Source of the DNA: Agrococcus sp. HG114
Lineage (GTDB): Bacteria; Actinomycetota; Actinomycetes; Actinomycetales; Microbacteriaceae
Length of the DNA stretch: 39,803 nucleotides
Reading direction: 5' to 3'
NCBI RefSeq assembly: GCF_024723325.1
Contig: NZ_JANQCH010000005.1
Span: 1 to 39,803, forward strand
Shown: positions 33,879-39,803 of the stretch, piece by piece
Position numbering within the stretch: position 1 is the stretch's first letter
How the letters are laid out: every line of letters starts with the position of its first letter
The notes under the pieces: model-generated
What the model saw: only the letters and a program-made list of their open reading frames with translations
What the model was told of the DNA's origin: nothing
Database searches by the model: none
Program-made: the position numbers and the translations under genes

Positions 33879-34328
33879 ACCCGTCCCGCCGCCCCGCAGC
33901 TGCGCGTCTCGTGGCTGCTGCTCGTGGTCGTGGGGCTCGTGCTCGCCGGCATCGTGGTGCTCGCGCCGTCGGTGGGGCTGCTGCTCGAGCAGCGTCGCGA
34001 CATCGCCGCGCTCGAGGCGCAGGTCGCGGCGCAGCAGGCGAACGTCGAGTCGCTCGAGGAGCAGCAGGCGCGCTGGGACGACCCGGCCTACATCGAGGCG
34101 CAGGCGCGCGACCGGCTCTTCTTCGTCTATCCGGGCGAGACGAGCTTCGTGCTGCTCGACGACCGCACGACCCTCGAGACGGCCGCCGCCGAGGTGCCGT
34201 CCGCGACGCTCGAGGAGCCCGAGGGCGACTGGGCCGCCGCGGCCGCGTCGTCGTTCGTCATCGCGGGGCTCACGGACGCCGGGCCGGCGAGCTTCGGGCT
34301 GCCCGCCGAGATCGGCGAGCCGCAGTGA
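33870..34328 (+). CDS. Septum formation initiator family protein (FtsB/DivIC-like)
   Basis: A 152-residue bitopic membrane protein. A short Pro-rich cytoplasmic N-terminus leads into one membrane helix (about 13-35), then a coiled coil (about 38-70, EQRRDIAALEAQVAAQQANV) and the family segment WDDPAYIEAQARDRLFFVYPGE (69-90). FtsB/DivIC proteins bridge FtsL and FtsQ in the divisome. The location after eno is the standard one. GTG 33870 was chosen because of the -10 box 6 nt upstream; an ATG-like start at 33828 would include the inverted repeat in the coding part. It overlaps the DUF501 gene by 4 bp. Confidence 0.9.
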   Translation: MPSTRPAAPQLRVSWLLLVVVGLVLAGIVVLAPSVGLLLEQRRDIAALEAQVAAQQANVESLEEQQARWDDPAYIEAQARDRLFFVYPGETSFVLLDDRTTLETAAAEVPSATLEEPEGDWAAAAASSFVIAGLTDAGPASFGLPAEIGEPQ

Positions 34329-34894
34329 CGGCCGCGGTGGGCGGGGCCGGTGGCGCGCCGGGCATCGAGCCGGCGACCGAGCGCGACCTCGAGATCATGG
34401 CCCTCCAGCTCGGGCGCACCATGCGCGGCGTCCTCGGCATCGGCGCCCGCTGCGCGTGCGGCGCCCCGACCGTGGTCGTGACGAGCCCGAGGCTGCCCGA
34501 CGGCACGCCGTTCCCGACCTTCTACTACCTCACGCACCCGGCCGCGACAGCCGCCGCGTCGCGGCTCGAGGCCGATGGCACGATGGCGGCGCTCCAGGAG
34601 CGGCTCGCCGACCCCGAGGTCGCCGAGCGCTACGCGGCCGCCCACGTCGCCTACCTCGCCGCGCGCGAGGCGCACGGCGTCGTCGACGAGATCGCGGGCA
34701 TCAGCGCGGGCGGCATGCCGACGCGCGTCAAGTGCCTGCACGCGGTGCTCGCGCACTCGCTCGCGGCCGGCCCGGGGGTGAACCCGATCGGCGACGCGAC
34801 GCTCGCGCTCGCCGACTGGTCGCCCGAGCGGTGCGCGTGCGCGCCGGGCCAGCGGGGCAGCGCGGTGCAGGGCGCGGCTCCCAGCCCGCGTTAG
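34325..34894 (+). CDS. DUF501 domain-containing protein
   Basis: A 189-residue protein with the DUF501 pattern: LQLGRTMRGVLGIGARCACGAPTVVVTSPRL, FPTFYYLTHPAA, GISAGGMPTRVKCLHAVLAHSLAAGPGVNPIGD and a final CAC. Cysteines 43 and 45, the Cys in RVKCLH and the C-terminal pair could bind a metal; this is inference. The biochemical role is unknown. It is a constant partner of the eno/ftsB-like locus in actinobacteria. GTG overlaps the upstream stop (GTGA). The exopolyphosphatase gene often found next in this locus is not here. Confidence 0.92.
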   Translation: MTAAVGGAGGAPGIEPATERDLEIMALQLGRTMRGVLGIGARCACGAPTVVVTSPRLPDGTPFPTFYYLTHPAATAAASRLEADGTMAALQERLADPEVAERYAAAHVAYLAAREAHGVVDEIAGISAGGMPTRVKCLHAVLAHSLAAGPGVNPIGDATLALADWSPERCACAPGQRGSAVQGAAPSPR

Positions 34895-34897
34895 ACT
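34892..34897 (+). promoter_or_regulatory. -10 box for the NADH dehydrogenase-like gene
   Basis: TAGACT, overlapping the stop codon of DUF501 (TAG). The leader would be about 30 nt. Confidence 0.42.
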
Positions 34898-34932
34898 GGG
34901 ACGACTCCTCATCTGATACCGGGAAGAAGTGT

Positions 34933-36273
34933 GTGTCCGTGAACAAGATCCTGATCGTCGGAGGCGGCTACGCCGGCCTGTACACCGCTCGCGGGCTCGA
35001 GCGCCTGCTCGGTGAGTCCGAGGCGGAGATCACGATCGTCGACCCGCGGCCGTACATGCAGTACCTGCCGTTCCTGCCCGAGGTCGCCGCGGGCTCGATC
35101 GAGCCGCGCCACGCGATCGTGCCGCTGCGCCGGCACCTCAGCCGCACGCGCGTCGTGCAGGCGAAGGTCACGAACGTCGATCACGCGAACAAGGTCGCGA
35201 CGATCCAGCCCGAGGTCGGCGGCCCCTCGACGATGGACTACGACGTGCTGGTCATGACGGCCGGCTCCGTCTCGCGCACCTTCCCGATCCCGGGCGTCGC
35301 CGACGAGGCGATCGGCATGAAGACGATCGAGGAGGCCATCGCCGTGCGCGACCGGCTCGTCTCGAACTTCGCGAAGGCCGCCGCGCTGCCCGAGGGACCC
35401 GAGCGCGACCGCCTGCTGACGGTCGTCGTCGTGGGCGGCGGCTTCGCGGGCATCGAGACGATCGCCGAGCTGCGCGACCTCGCGACCCACCTGCTGTCGC
35501 GCTTCCCCGAGATCGCCTTCGACGACGTGCAGTTCCACCTCGTCGAGGCGATGGGGCGCATCATGCCCGAGGTCTCCGAGAAGACCGCCGTCCGGGTCGT
35601 CGAGGACCTCCGCGGCCGCGGCGTCGACGTGCACCTCGACACGCAGCTGCAGAGCGCGCTCGACGGCGTCGTCGAGCTCTCGACGGGCGAGCGCTTCGGC
35701 TCCGACCTCATCATCTGGACCGCGGGCGTCATGGCGAACCCGGTCGTGCGCCTCACCGACCTGCCGCTCGACGATCGCGGCCGCATCACCGCCCTCGCGA
35801 CCATGCAGGTCGCCCGCGACGGCGAGGTCGTGCCCGATGCCTGGACGGCCGGCGACGTCTCGGCCGTGCCCGACAAGTCGAGCACCCCCGGGCCCGGCGG
35901 CTTCTGCGTCCCGAACGCCCAGCACGCGGTGCGCCAGGGCCGGCTCCTCGCGAAGAACATCGTCGCCGTGCTGCGCGGGGACGCGCCGCGCGAGTACATC
36001 CACGCCAACCAGGGCGCGGTCGCGGGCCTCGGCCTCTGGAAGGGCGCGTTCCAGAAGGGCAAGATCGCGTTCACGGGCCCGCTCGCGTGGCTCGCGCACC
36101 GCGGCTACCACGGCTTCGCCATGCCCACGTGGGAGCGCAAGCTGCGCGTCTTCGGCGACTGGATCGGCGGGTTCCTCCTCGGCCGCGACATCGCCGAGAT
36201 CTCGGACCGCGAGCAGCCGCGCGTGGCGTTCGAGACCTTCGCGTCGCGCCCGAAGCCCAAGGTCGAGGCCTAA
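34933..36273 (+). CDS. ndh: NAD(P)/FAD-dependent oxidoreductase (type II NADH dehydrogenase-like)
   Basis: A 446-residue flavoprotein with two Rossmann loops: IVGGGYAGLYTARGLE for FAD near the N-terminus and VVVVGGGFAGIETIAEL for NAD(P)H around residue 160. WTAGVMANP and AWTAGDVSAVPD are also typical, and PNAQHAVRQGRLLAKNI closes the FAD site. The C-terminal region (about 375-430) is amphipathic and would attach to the membrane. NDH-2 passes electrons from NADH to menaquinone without pumping protons; I cannot exclude another quinone-linked role. Start choice is between GTG 34933 and GTG 34939; 34933 gives better spacing from GGGAAG. Confidence 0.88.
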   Translation: MSVNKILIVGGGYAGLYTARGLERLLGESEAEITIVDPRPYMQYLPFLPEVAAGSIEPRHAIVPLRRHLSRTRVVQAKVTNVDHANKVATIQPEVGGPSTMDYDVLVMTAGSVSRTFPIPGVADEAIGMKTIEEAIAVRDRLVSNFAKAAALPEGPERDRLLTVVVVGGGFAGIETIAELRDLATHLLSRFPEIAFDDVQFHLVEAMGRIMPEVSEKTAVRVVEDLRGRGVDVHLDTQLQSALDGVVELSTGERFGSDLIIWTAGVMANPVVRLTDLPLDDRGRITALATMQVARDGEVVPDAWTAGDVSAVPDKSSTPGPGGFCVPNAQHAVRQGRLLAKNIVAVLRGDAPREYIHANQGAVAGLGLWKGAFQKGKIAFTGPLAWLAHRGYHGFAMPTWERKLRVFGDWIGGFLLGRDIAEISDREQPRVAFETFASRPKPKVEA

Positions 36274-36286
36274 CCCGGCACCGACG

Positions 36287-36317
36287 AGCGCCGCGTCCCC
36301 CGAAGGGGCGCGGCGCT
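36287..36317 (+). terminator. Terminator after ndh
   Basis: AGCGCCGCG-T-CCCC, a CGAA loop and GGGGCGCGGCGCT: a 13-bp GC stem with one bulge, 13 bp after the stop. Confidence 0.75.
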
Positions 36318-36321
36318 GTCG

Positions 36322-36327
36322 TATGGT
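36322..36327 (+). promoter_or_regulatory. -10 box for the TetR-deaminase-oxidase unit
   Basis: TATGGT, just before a palindromic operator. The transcription start would fall at the operator's first base. Confidence 0.5.
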
Positions 36328-36333
36328 GTGCAG

Positions 36334-36349
36334 TGGGACGCTCGTCCCA
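36334..36349. promoter_or_regulatory. Palindromic operator upstream of the TetR gene
   Basis: TGGGACG-CT-CGTCCCA has perfect 7-bp arms, between the -10 box and the ribosome-binding site. It fits autorepression by the TetR protein encoded next. Confidence 0.7.
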
Positions 36350-36370
36350 GTCCACGAGGGGAGCCGCTCG

Positions 36371-36964
36371 ATGCGGAAGCCGGCCAGCGTCCGCCGCCAG
36401 GACCTCATCGAGGCAGGGCTGCGGGTGATCGCCCGCGAGGGCATCCACGGAGCGACCGTGCGCGCCATCGTAGCCGAGGCAGGCGTGCCGCTCGCGACGT
36501 TCCACTACGTGTTCGCGTCGCGGGACGAGATGATCGGCGAGGCCTACGGCTACATCGCAATCCAGCCGAGCACCGGAGTCGCCCTGCCCGAGGGCGCCAC
36601 GCTCGAGGACGCCGTGCGGGTCACGTTCCACCGCTGGTTCGACGCGTTCCTCGAGCACCCCGAGTACGAGCTGGCGATCATGGAGATCATGGCGTACTGC
36701 CGCCGCACGCCCGCGCTCGCCCACCTGCCCGCGGCCGTGCAGGAGCGCTACGTCGAGGGCGTGAGCGAGCTCGTGGAGCACGTCCGCGAGCAGCTGGGCG
36801 TCACCGACCCCGCGATGCCGACCTCGGAGGTCGCGAGCCTCGTGCTCCACGTGACGGACGGCATCACCTACGCGTGGCTGCGCACCAACGACTCCGACGC
36901 ATCCCGCCGCTCGATCGAGGCGGCCGCACCGATGCTCGCGGCGGCCATCGGCGAGCAGCGATGA
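36371..36964 (+). CDS. TetR/AcrR family regulator
   Basis: A 197-residue repressor with an N-terminal helix-turn-helix (RRQDLIEAGLRVIAREGIHGATVRAIVAEAGVPLATFHYVFASRDEM; residues 8-55). The C-terminal part begins with TLEDAVRVTFHRWFDAFLEHP and has the BetI/TetR_C_6-like look (FDAFLEHPEYELAIMEIMAY). It shares a transcript with the PLP enzyme and oxidase that follow; the 4-bp overlap ATGA links it to the next gene. It probably represses this operon through TGGGACG..CGTCCCA; its inducer would be a substrate of those enzymes. Confidence 0.92.
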   Translation: MRKPASVRRQDLIEAGLRVIAREGIHGATVRAIVAEAGVPLATFHYVFASRDEMIGEAYGYIAIQPSTGVALPEGATLEDAVRVTFHRWFDAFLEHPEYELAIMEIMAYCRRTPALAHLPAAVQERYVEGVSELVEHVREQLGVTDPAMPTSEVASLVLHVTDGITYAWLRTNDSDASRRSIEAAAPMLAAAIGEQR

Positions 36965-38175
36965 CGCTCCGGCTCGCCGACGCCCAGCCGTGGCGCGCCG
37001 ACGGGCACTGGCAGCGCATGGAGGCCGCGACCGCGCACCTCGACGGCCCGTTCGCCGCGTGCTCGCTCGACGCGCTCGCGCGGAACGCCGCCGACATGGT
37101 GGCGCGGGCCGGCGGCGTGCCGCTGCGCCTCGCGACGAAGTCGGTGCGCACGCGTGCCGTGATCGAGGCCGTGCTCGCGACACCGGGCTGGCACGGCGTG
37201 CTCGCCGCGACGCTGCCCGAAGCGCTGTGGCTCTCGGCCTCGATCGACGACGTGCTCGTCGGCTACCCCACGACCGACCGGGCGGCTCTGCGTGCGCTCG
37301 TGCGCGACGACGCGGCACGCGAGCGCATCACGCTCATGGTCGACAGCGTCGACCACCTCGAGCTCATCGACCGCGTCGCGCCCGGCCATCCCGAGCTGCG
37401 CATCGCGATCGAGCTCGACGCGTCGTGGCGGCTGGGGCCGCTCTACGCAGGGGTGCGACGCTCGCCCCAGCGCACCCCCGCGCAGCTCGAGGCGCTCGCG
37501 CGCGCTGTCGTCGAGCGGCCGGGCTTCCGGCTCGTGGGTGTCATGTCGTACGAGGCGCAGGTGTCGGGCGTGCAGAACGCGGTGCCGCGCGGCCTCGTGC
37601 CGCCCGCGGCGCTGCGGCTCATGCAGCGGCTCTCGGTGCGCGAGCTGCGCGAGCGTCGCGGCGCGGCGATCGCCGCCGTCCGGCAGGTCGCCGACCTCGA
37701 GCTCGTCAACGGCGGCGGCACCGGCTCGATCGAGACGACCGCGCAGGATCCGGCCGTCACCGAGATCGCCGCGGGCAGCGGGCTCTTCGGTGCGCACCTC
37801 TTCGACGGCTACCGCGCGTTCAGCGTCGCGCCGGCGCTCGCGTTCGCGCTCCCCGTCGTGCGGCGGCCGGGCCCGGGCTGGGTGACGCTCCTCGGGGGCG
37901 GGTGGGTCGCGTCGGGGCCTGCCGGTCACGACAAGGAGCCCGTCGCCGTGTGGCCCGAGGGGCTCCGGCTCGACCGCGAGGAGGGCGTCGGCGAGGTCCA
38001 CACGCCCGTGCGCGGCGCCGCCGCCGACCGGCTGGAGCTCGGCGACCGCGTGTGGATGCGGCATGCGAAGGCGGGCGAGCTGTGCGAGCGCACCGACGAG
38101 CTGCACATCGTCTCGGGCGATCAGGTCGTCGCGACCGTGCCCACGTATCGTGGCGAGGGCAGGAAGCTGCTGTGA
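36961..38175 (+). CDS. PLP-dependent amino acid deaminase/aldolase (alanine racemase N-terminal fold)
   Basis: A 404-residue fold-III PLP protein. The N-terminal TIM barrel carries the PLP lysine in RLATKSVRT (Lys60), and the phosphate-binding side is seen at LVNGGGTGSIETT. The C-terminal beta domain resembles D-threonine aldolase/D-serine dehydratase (YRGEGRKLL end, with WMRHAKAGELCERTDELHIV, the His and Cys being possible metal ligands). Such enzymes cleave or deaminate D-hydroxy-amino acids; the actual substrate is unknown. It is often found beside a D-arabinono-lactone oxidase gene in actinobacteria, as here. Its start overlaps the TetR stop. Confidence 0.85.
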   Translation: MTLRLADAQPWRADGHWQRMEAATAHLDGPFAACSLDALARNAADMVARAGGVPLRLATKSVRTRAVIEAVLATPGWHGVLAATLPEALWLSASIDDVLVGYPTTDRAALRALVRDDAARERITLMVDSVDHLELIDRVAPGHPELRIAIELDASWRLGPLYAGVRRSPQRTPAQLEALARAVVERPGFRLVGVMSYEAQVSGVQNAVPRGLVPPAALRLMQRLSVRELRERRGAAIAAVRQVADLELVNGGGTGSIETTAQDPAVTEIAAGSGLFGAHLFDGYRAFSVAPALAFALPVVRRPGPGWVTLLGGGWVASGPAGHDKEPVAVWPEGLRLDREEGVGEVHTPVRGAAADRLELGDRVWMRHAKAGELCERTDELHIVSGDQVVATVPTYRGEGRKLL

Positions 38176-38190
38176 GACGGGAGGCGCGCG

Positions 38191-39489
38191 GTGATGTGGC
38201 GGAACTGGGGGCGCTCGTACCGCGCTGAGCCGAGCGAGGTCCACGCCCCTGCCTCCGTCGACGAGGTGCGGCTCGCGCTCGAGCGCGTGCGCGCCCGCGG
38301 CGGCTCCGTGCGCCCCGTGGGCAGCGGGCACTCCTTCTCTGCGGCCGCGCGGCCCGACGACGCGCAGCTGCACGTCGATGCGCTCCACGGCCTCGTGGAG
38401 CTCGACCTCCCCGCTCGGCGCGCCACGGTCGGCGCGGGCACGACGGTGCGGGAGCTCTCGTCGCTGCTCGCGGAGCGCGGCCTCGCGATCGACTGCCTCG
38501 GCGACATCGACGCGCAGACCATCGCGGGCGCGATCTCGACCGGCACGCACGGCACGGGGCTCCGGCACCGCTCGATCGGCTCCTGGGTCGTGGGCGCGAC
38601 GCTCGTGACGCCCGACGGCCGGATCCTGCGGGTGAGCGAGCACGAGCGCCCCGACCTCCTGCCCGCGGTGCGGCTCGGCCTCGGCGTGCTGGGCGTGCTC
38701 GTCGACGTGACGGTGCAGGCGGTGCCGGCGTTCGCGCTCGAGGCGGTCGAGGCGACCGTGCGGCTCGACTCCGTGCTCGACGACTGGATGGGCCTCCTCG
38801 AGCGCACCGACCACTTCGAGCTCTACTGGTTCGCCGCGACGCGGCTCGCTGTGACGAAGTCGAACACGCGCGTCGACGCCGCGGGCCCGCTCGCGCCGCG
38901 CCCCGCGGTCGCGCGCTTCATCGACGAACGCGTCCTGACCGATCACGCGCACCGCGCCCTGCTCGCCGTCGCGGCGGGCGTGCCGCGCGCCGCTCCCGCG
39001 CTCAACGACCTCGCGGCGCGCCTCATGCCCCGCGGGCGCTTCGTCGAGTCCAGCCACGTCGCGTTCGTGTCCGAGCGGCGCGTGCGGTTCCGCGAGCTCG
39101 AGTACGGCGTGCCCGTCGAGGCGGTGCCCGACGCGCTCCGCGAGATCGACCGCGCGCTGCGCCGCGTCGACCTCGTGCCGACCTTCCCGTTCGAGGTGCG
39201 CGCGATCGGCGCCGACGACGCGCACCTCTCGGCCGCGAACGGCCGCGCGACCGGCTACATCGCCGCGCACCGGTGGTGGCGCGAGGACCCCCGGCCGCTC
39301 TTCGACCTCGTCGAGCCGATCCTGCTCGCGCACGACGGCCGGCCGCACCTCGGCAAGCTGCACTCGCTCCGCGCGGCCGAGCTCGCGCAGCGGCTCCCGG
39401 GCTTCGCCGCCTTCCTCGCCGCGCGCGACGAGCTCGACCCCGATCGGCTGCTCGCGAGCGCCTGGACGCGCCGGGTGCTCGGCGACTGA
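38191..39489 (+). CDS. D-arabinono-1,4-lactone oxidase / alditol oxidase-like FAD enzyme
   Basis: A 432-residue VAO-family flavoprotein. RPVGSGHSFS carries the likely FAD-linking His47, GTHGTG sits at about 118, and RVRFRELEYGVP is the start of the ALO domain. The C-terminal HWxK of the family reads HLGKLH (386-391), with Leu in place of Trp. Substrates in the family are polyols, aldonolactones and sugars oxidised with O2. It follows the PLP enzyme by 15 bp with GGGAGG (38179-38184) before GTG 38191; ATG 38194 is an equal alternative. Probably the last gene of the TetR-led operon. Confidence 0.88.
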   Translation: MMWRNWGRSYRAEPSEVHAPASVDEVRLALERVRARGGSVRPVGSGHSFSAAARPDDAQLHVDALHGLVELDLPARRATVGAGTTVRELSSLLAERGLAIDCLGDIDAQTIAGAISTGTHGTGLRHRSIGSWVVGATLVTPDGRILRVSEHERPDLLPAVRLGLGVLGVLVDVTVQAVPAFALEAVEATVRLDSVLDDWMGLLERTDHFELYWFAATRLAVTKSNTRVDAAGPLAPRPAVARFIDERVLTDHAHRALLAVAAGVPRAAPALNDLAARLMPRGRFVESSHVAFVSERRVRFRELEYGVPVEAVPDALREIDRALRRVDLVPTFPFEVRAIGADDAHLSAANGRATGYIAAHRWWREDPRPLFDLVEPILLAHDGRPHLGKLHSLRAAELAQRLPGFAAFLAARDELDPDRLLASAWTRRVLGD

Positions 39490-39495
39490 GCCGCC

Positions 39496-39501
39496 TAAGG
39501 T
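39496..39501 (+). promoter_or_regulatory. -10 box for the LemA-like gene (leaderless)
   Basis: TAAGGT lies 7 nt before the ATG at 39509. The GGAGGG in between could serve as a very close ribosome-binding site, but the spacing fits a leaderless message better. Confidence 0.48.
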
Positions 39502-39508
39502 GGAGGGC

Positions 39509-39803
39509 ATGGACCCCCTCGCCATCCTCTGGATCGTCATCGGTGCCGTCGTCGTCCTCGCGCTCATCGCGGTCGTCTGGACGGTGGCCGCGTCGGTCTC
39601 GATGCGGCGCCTGGGCGCGAGCGTCGACGAGCGCTGGGCGGCGCTGACGGCGACGCTCGAGCGGCGCCGCTCGCTCGCGGCGCCGCTGCTCGAAGGCGCG
39701 AGCGAGGCGCAGCGGTCACAGGCGGCGGATGCGTTCGGCCGCCTCGAGCGGGCGACGGCGCCGGGGGAGAAGGCCGAGGCCGAGGCCGCGGTGCAGCGAG
39801 CGC
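39509..39803 (+). CDS. LemA-like membrane protein, 5' part (3' end outside window)
   Basis: Ninety-eight residues are visible. A first membrane helix (ILWIVIGAVVVLALIAVVWTVA, about 6-27) is followed by a charged helical region, SVDERWAALTATLERRRSLAAPLLEGA, which resembles the start of the LemA fold (V-x-E-A/R-W...L..R..L). The function of LemA proteins in bacteria is unclear. The call is tentative because the diagnostic C-terminal part lies beyond the window. Confidence 0.6.
   Translation, partial: MDPLAILWIVIGAVVVLALIAVVWTVAASVSMRRLGASVDERWAALTATLERRRSLAAPLLEGASEAQRSQAADAFGRLERATAPGEKAEAEAAVQRA

Overview
This window is a piece of chromosome from a very GC-rich actinobacterium, most likely Microbacteriaceae. 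Agrococcus-like is my guess and is not proven. The reasons are the strong G/C bias at third codon positions, the neighbourhood DUF5719 / degenerate metallopeptidase / DUF3499 / phosphomannomutase, an RmlC-RmlD fusion protein, the order lipoprotein-mfd-mazG ... eno-ftsB-like-DUF501, a short HisS and many leaderless promoters. I see no prophage, insertion sequence or CRISPR array.

Layout. 1-7.4 kb: cell-envelope and sugar-nucleotide genes (end of a DUF5719 protein, metallopeptidase-family protein, DUF3499, manB, rmlB, rmlCD), then adenosylhomocysteinase. 7.4-12.3 kb: a MarR regulator, tRNA-Gln(UUG), glmU, prs, a small unknown protein and the 23S rRNA methyltransferase RlmC. 12.4-15.7 kb: an APC permease, a DUF559/Vsr-type nuclease-like gene set among repeats, and a phosphoribosyltransferase. 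15.8-22.4 kb: a gluconate/L-idonate module. gnd reads leftward; a 2-hydroxyacid dehydrogenase, gluconate 5-dehydrogenase, L-idonate 5-dehydrogenase, gluconokinase and a GntP permease read rightward. Together they would carry L-idonate and gluconate (and perhaps ketogluconates) to ribulose 5-phosphate. 22.6-28.6 kb: ribosomal protein L25/Ctc, pth, a lipoprotein that appears to start with ATT, mfd and mazG. 28.7-32.4 kb: an oxidoreductase and its divergent TetR regulator with two operator copies, a Pr6Pr membrane protein and hisS. 32.5-36.3 kb: eno, an FtsB-like protein, DUF501 and a type II NADH dehydrogenase-like enzyme. 36.4-39.8 kb: a TetR gene overlapping a PLP-dependent amino-acid deaminase/aldolase, a D-arabinono-1,4-lactone (alditol) oxidase-like enzyme and the start of a LemA-like protein.

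Most genes are ordinary housekeeping genes. The least explained material is between genes. There is a family of four 56-64 bp inverted repeats with ends like GAGGAGTGTCG...CGACACTCCTC, found only in gaps, two of them bracketing the DUF559 gene. There is a 17-bp tandem repeat that supplies stop codons in all three frames. The leaderless promoter of the ftsB-like gene sits in the loop of a 37-bp hairpin. One lipoprotein gene has no usable start codon except ATT. The hexamer GGATGC/GCATCC looks over-represented and is kept at the cost of rare codons.
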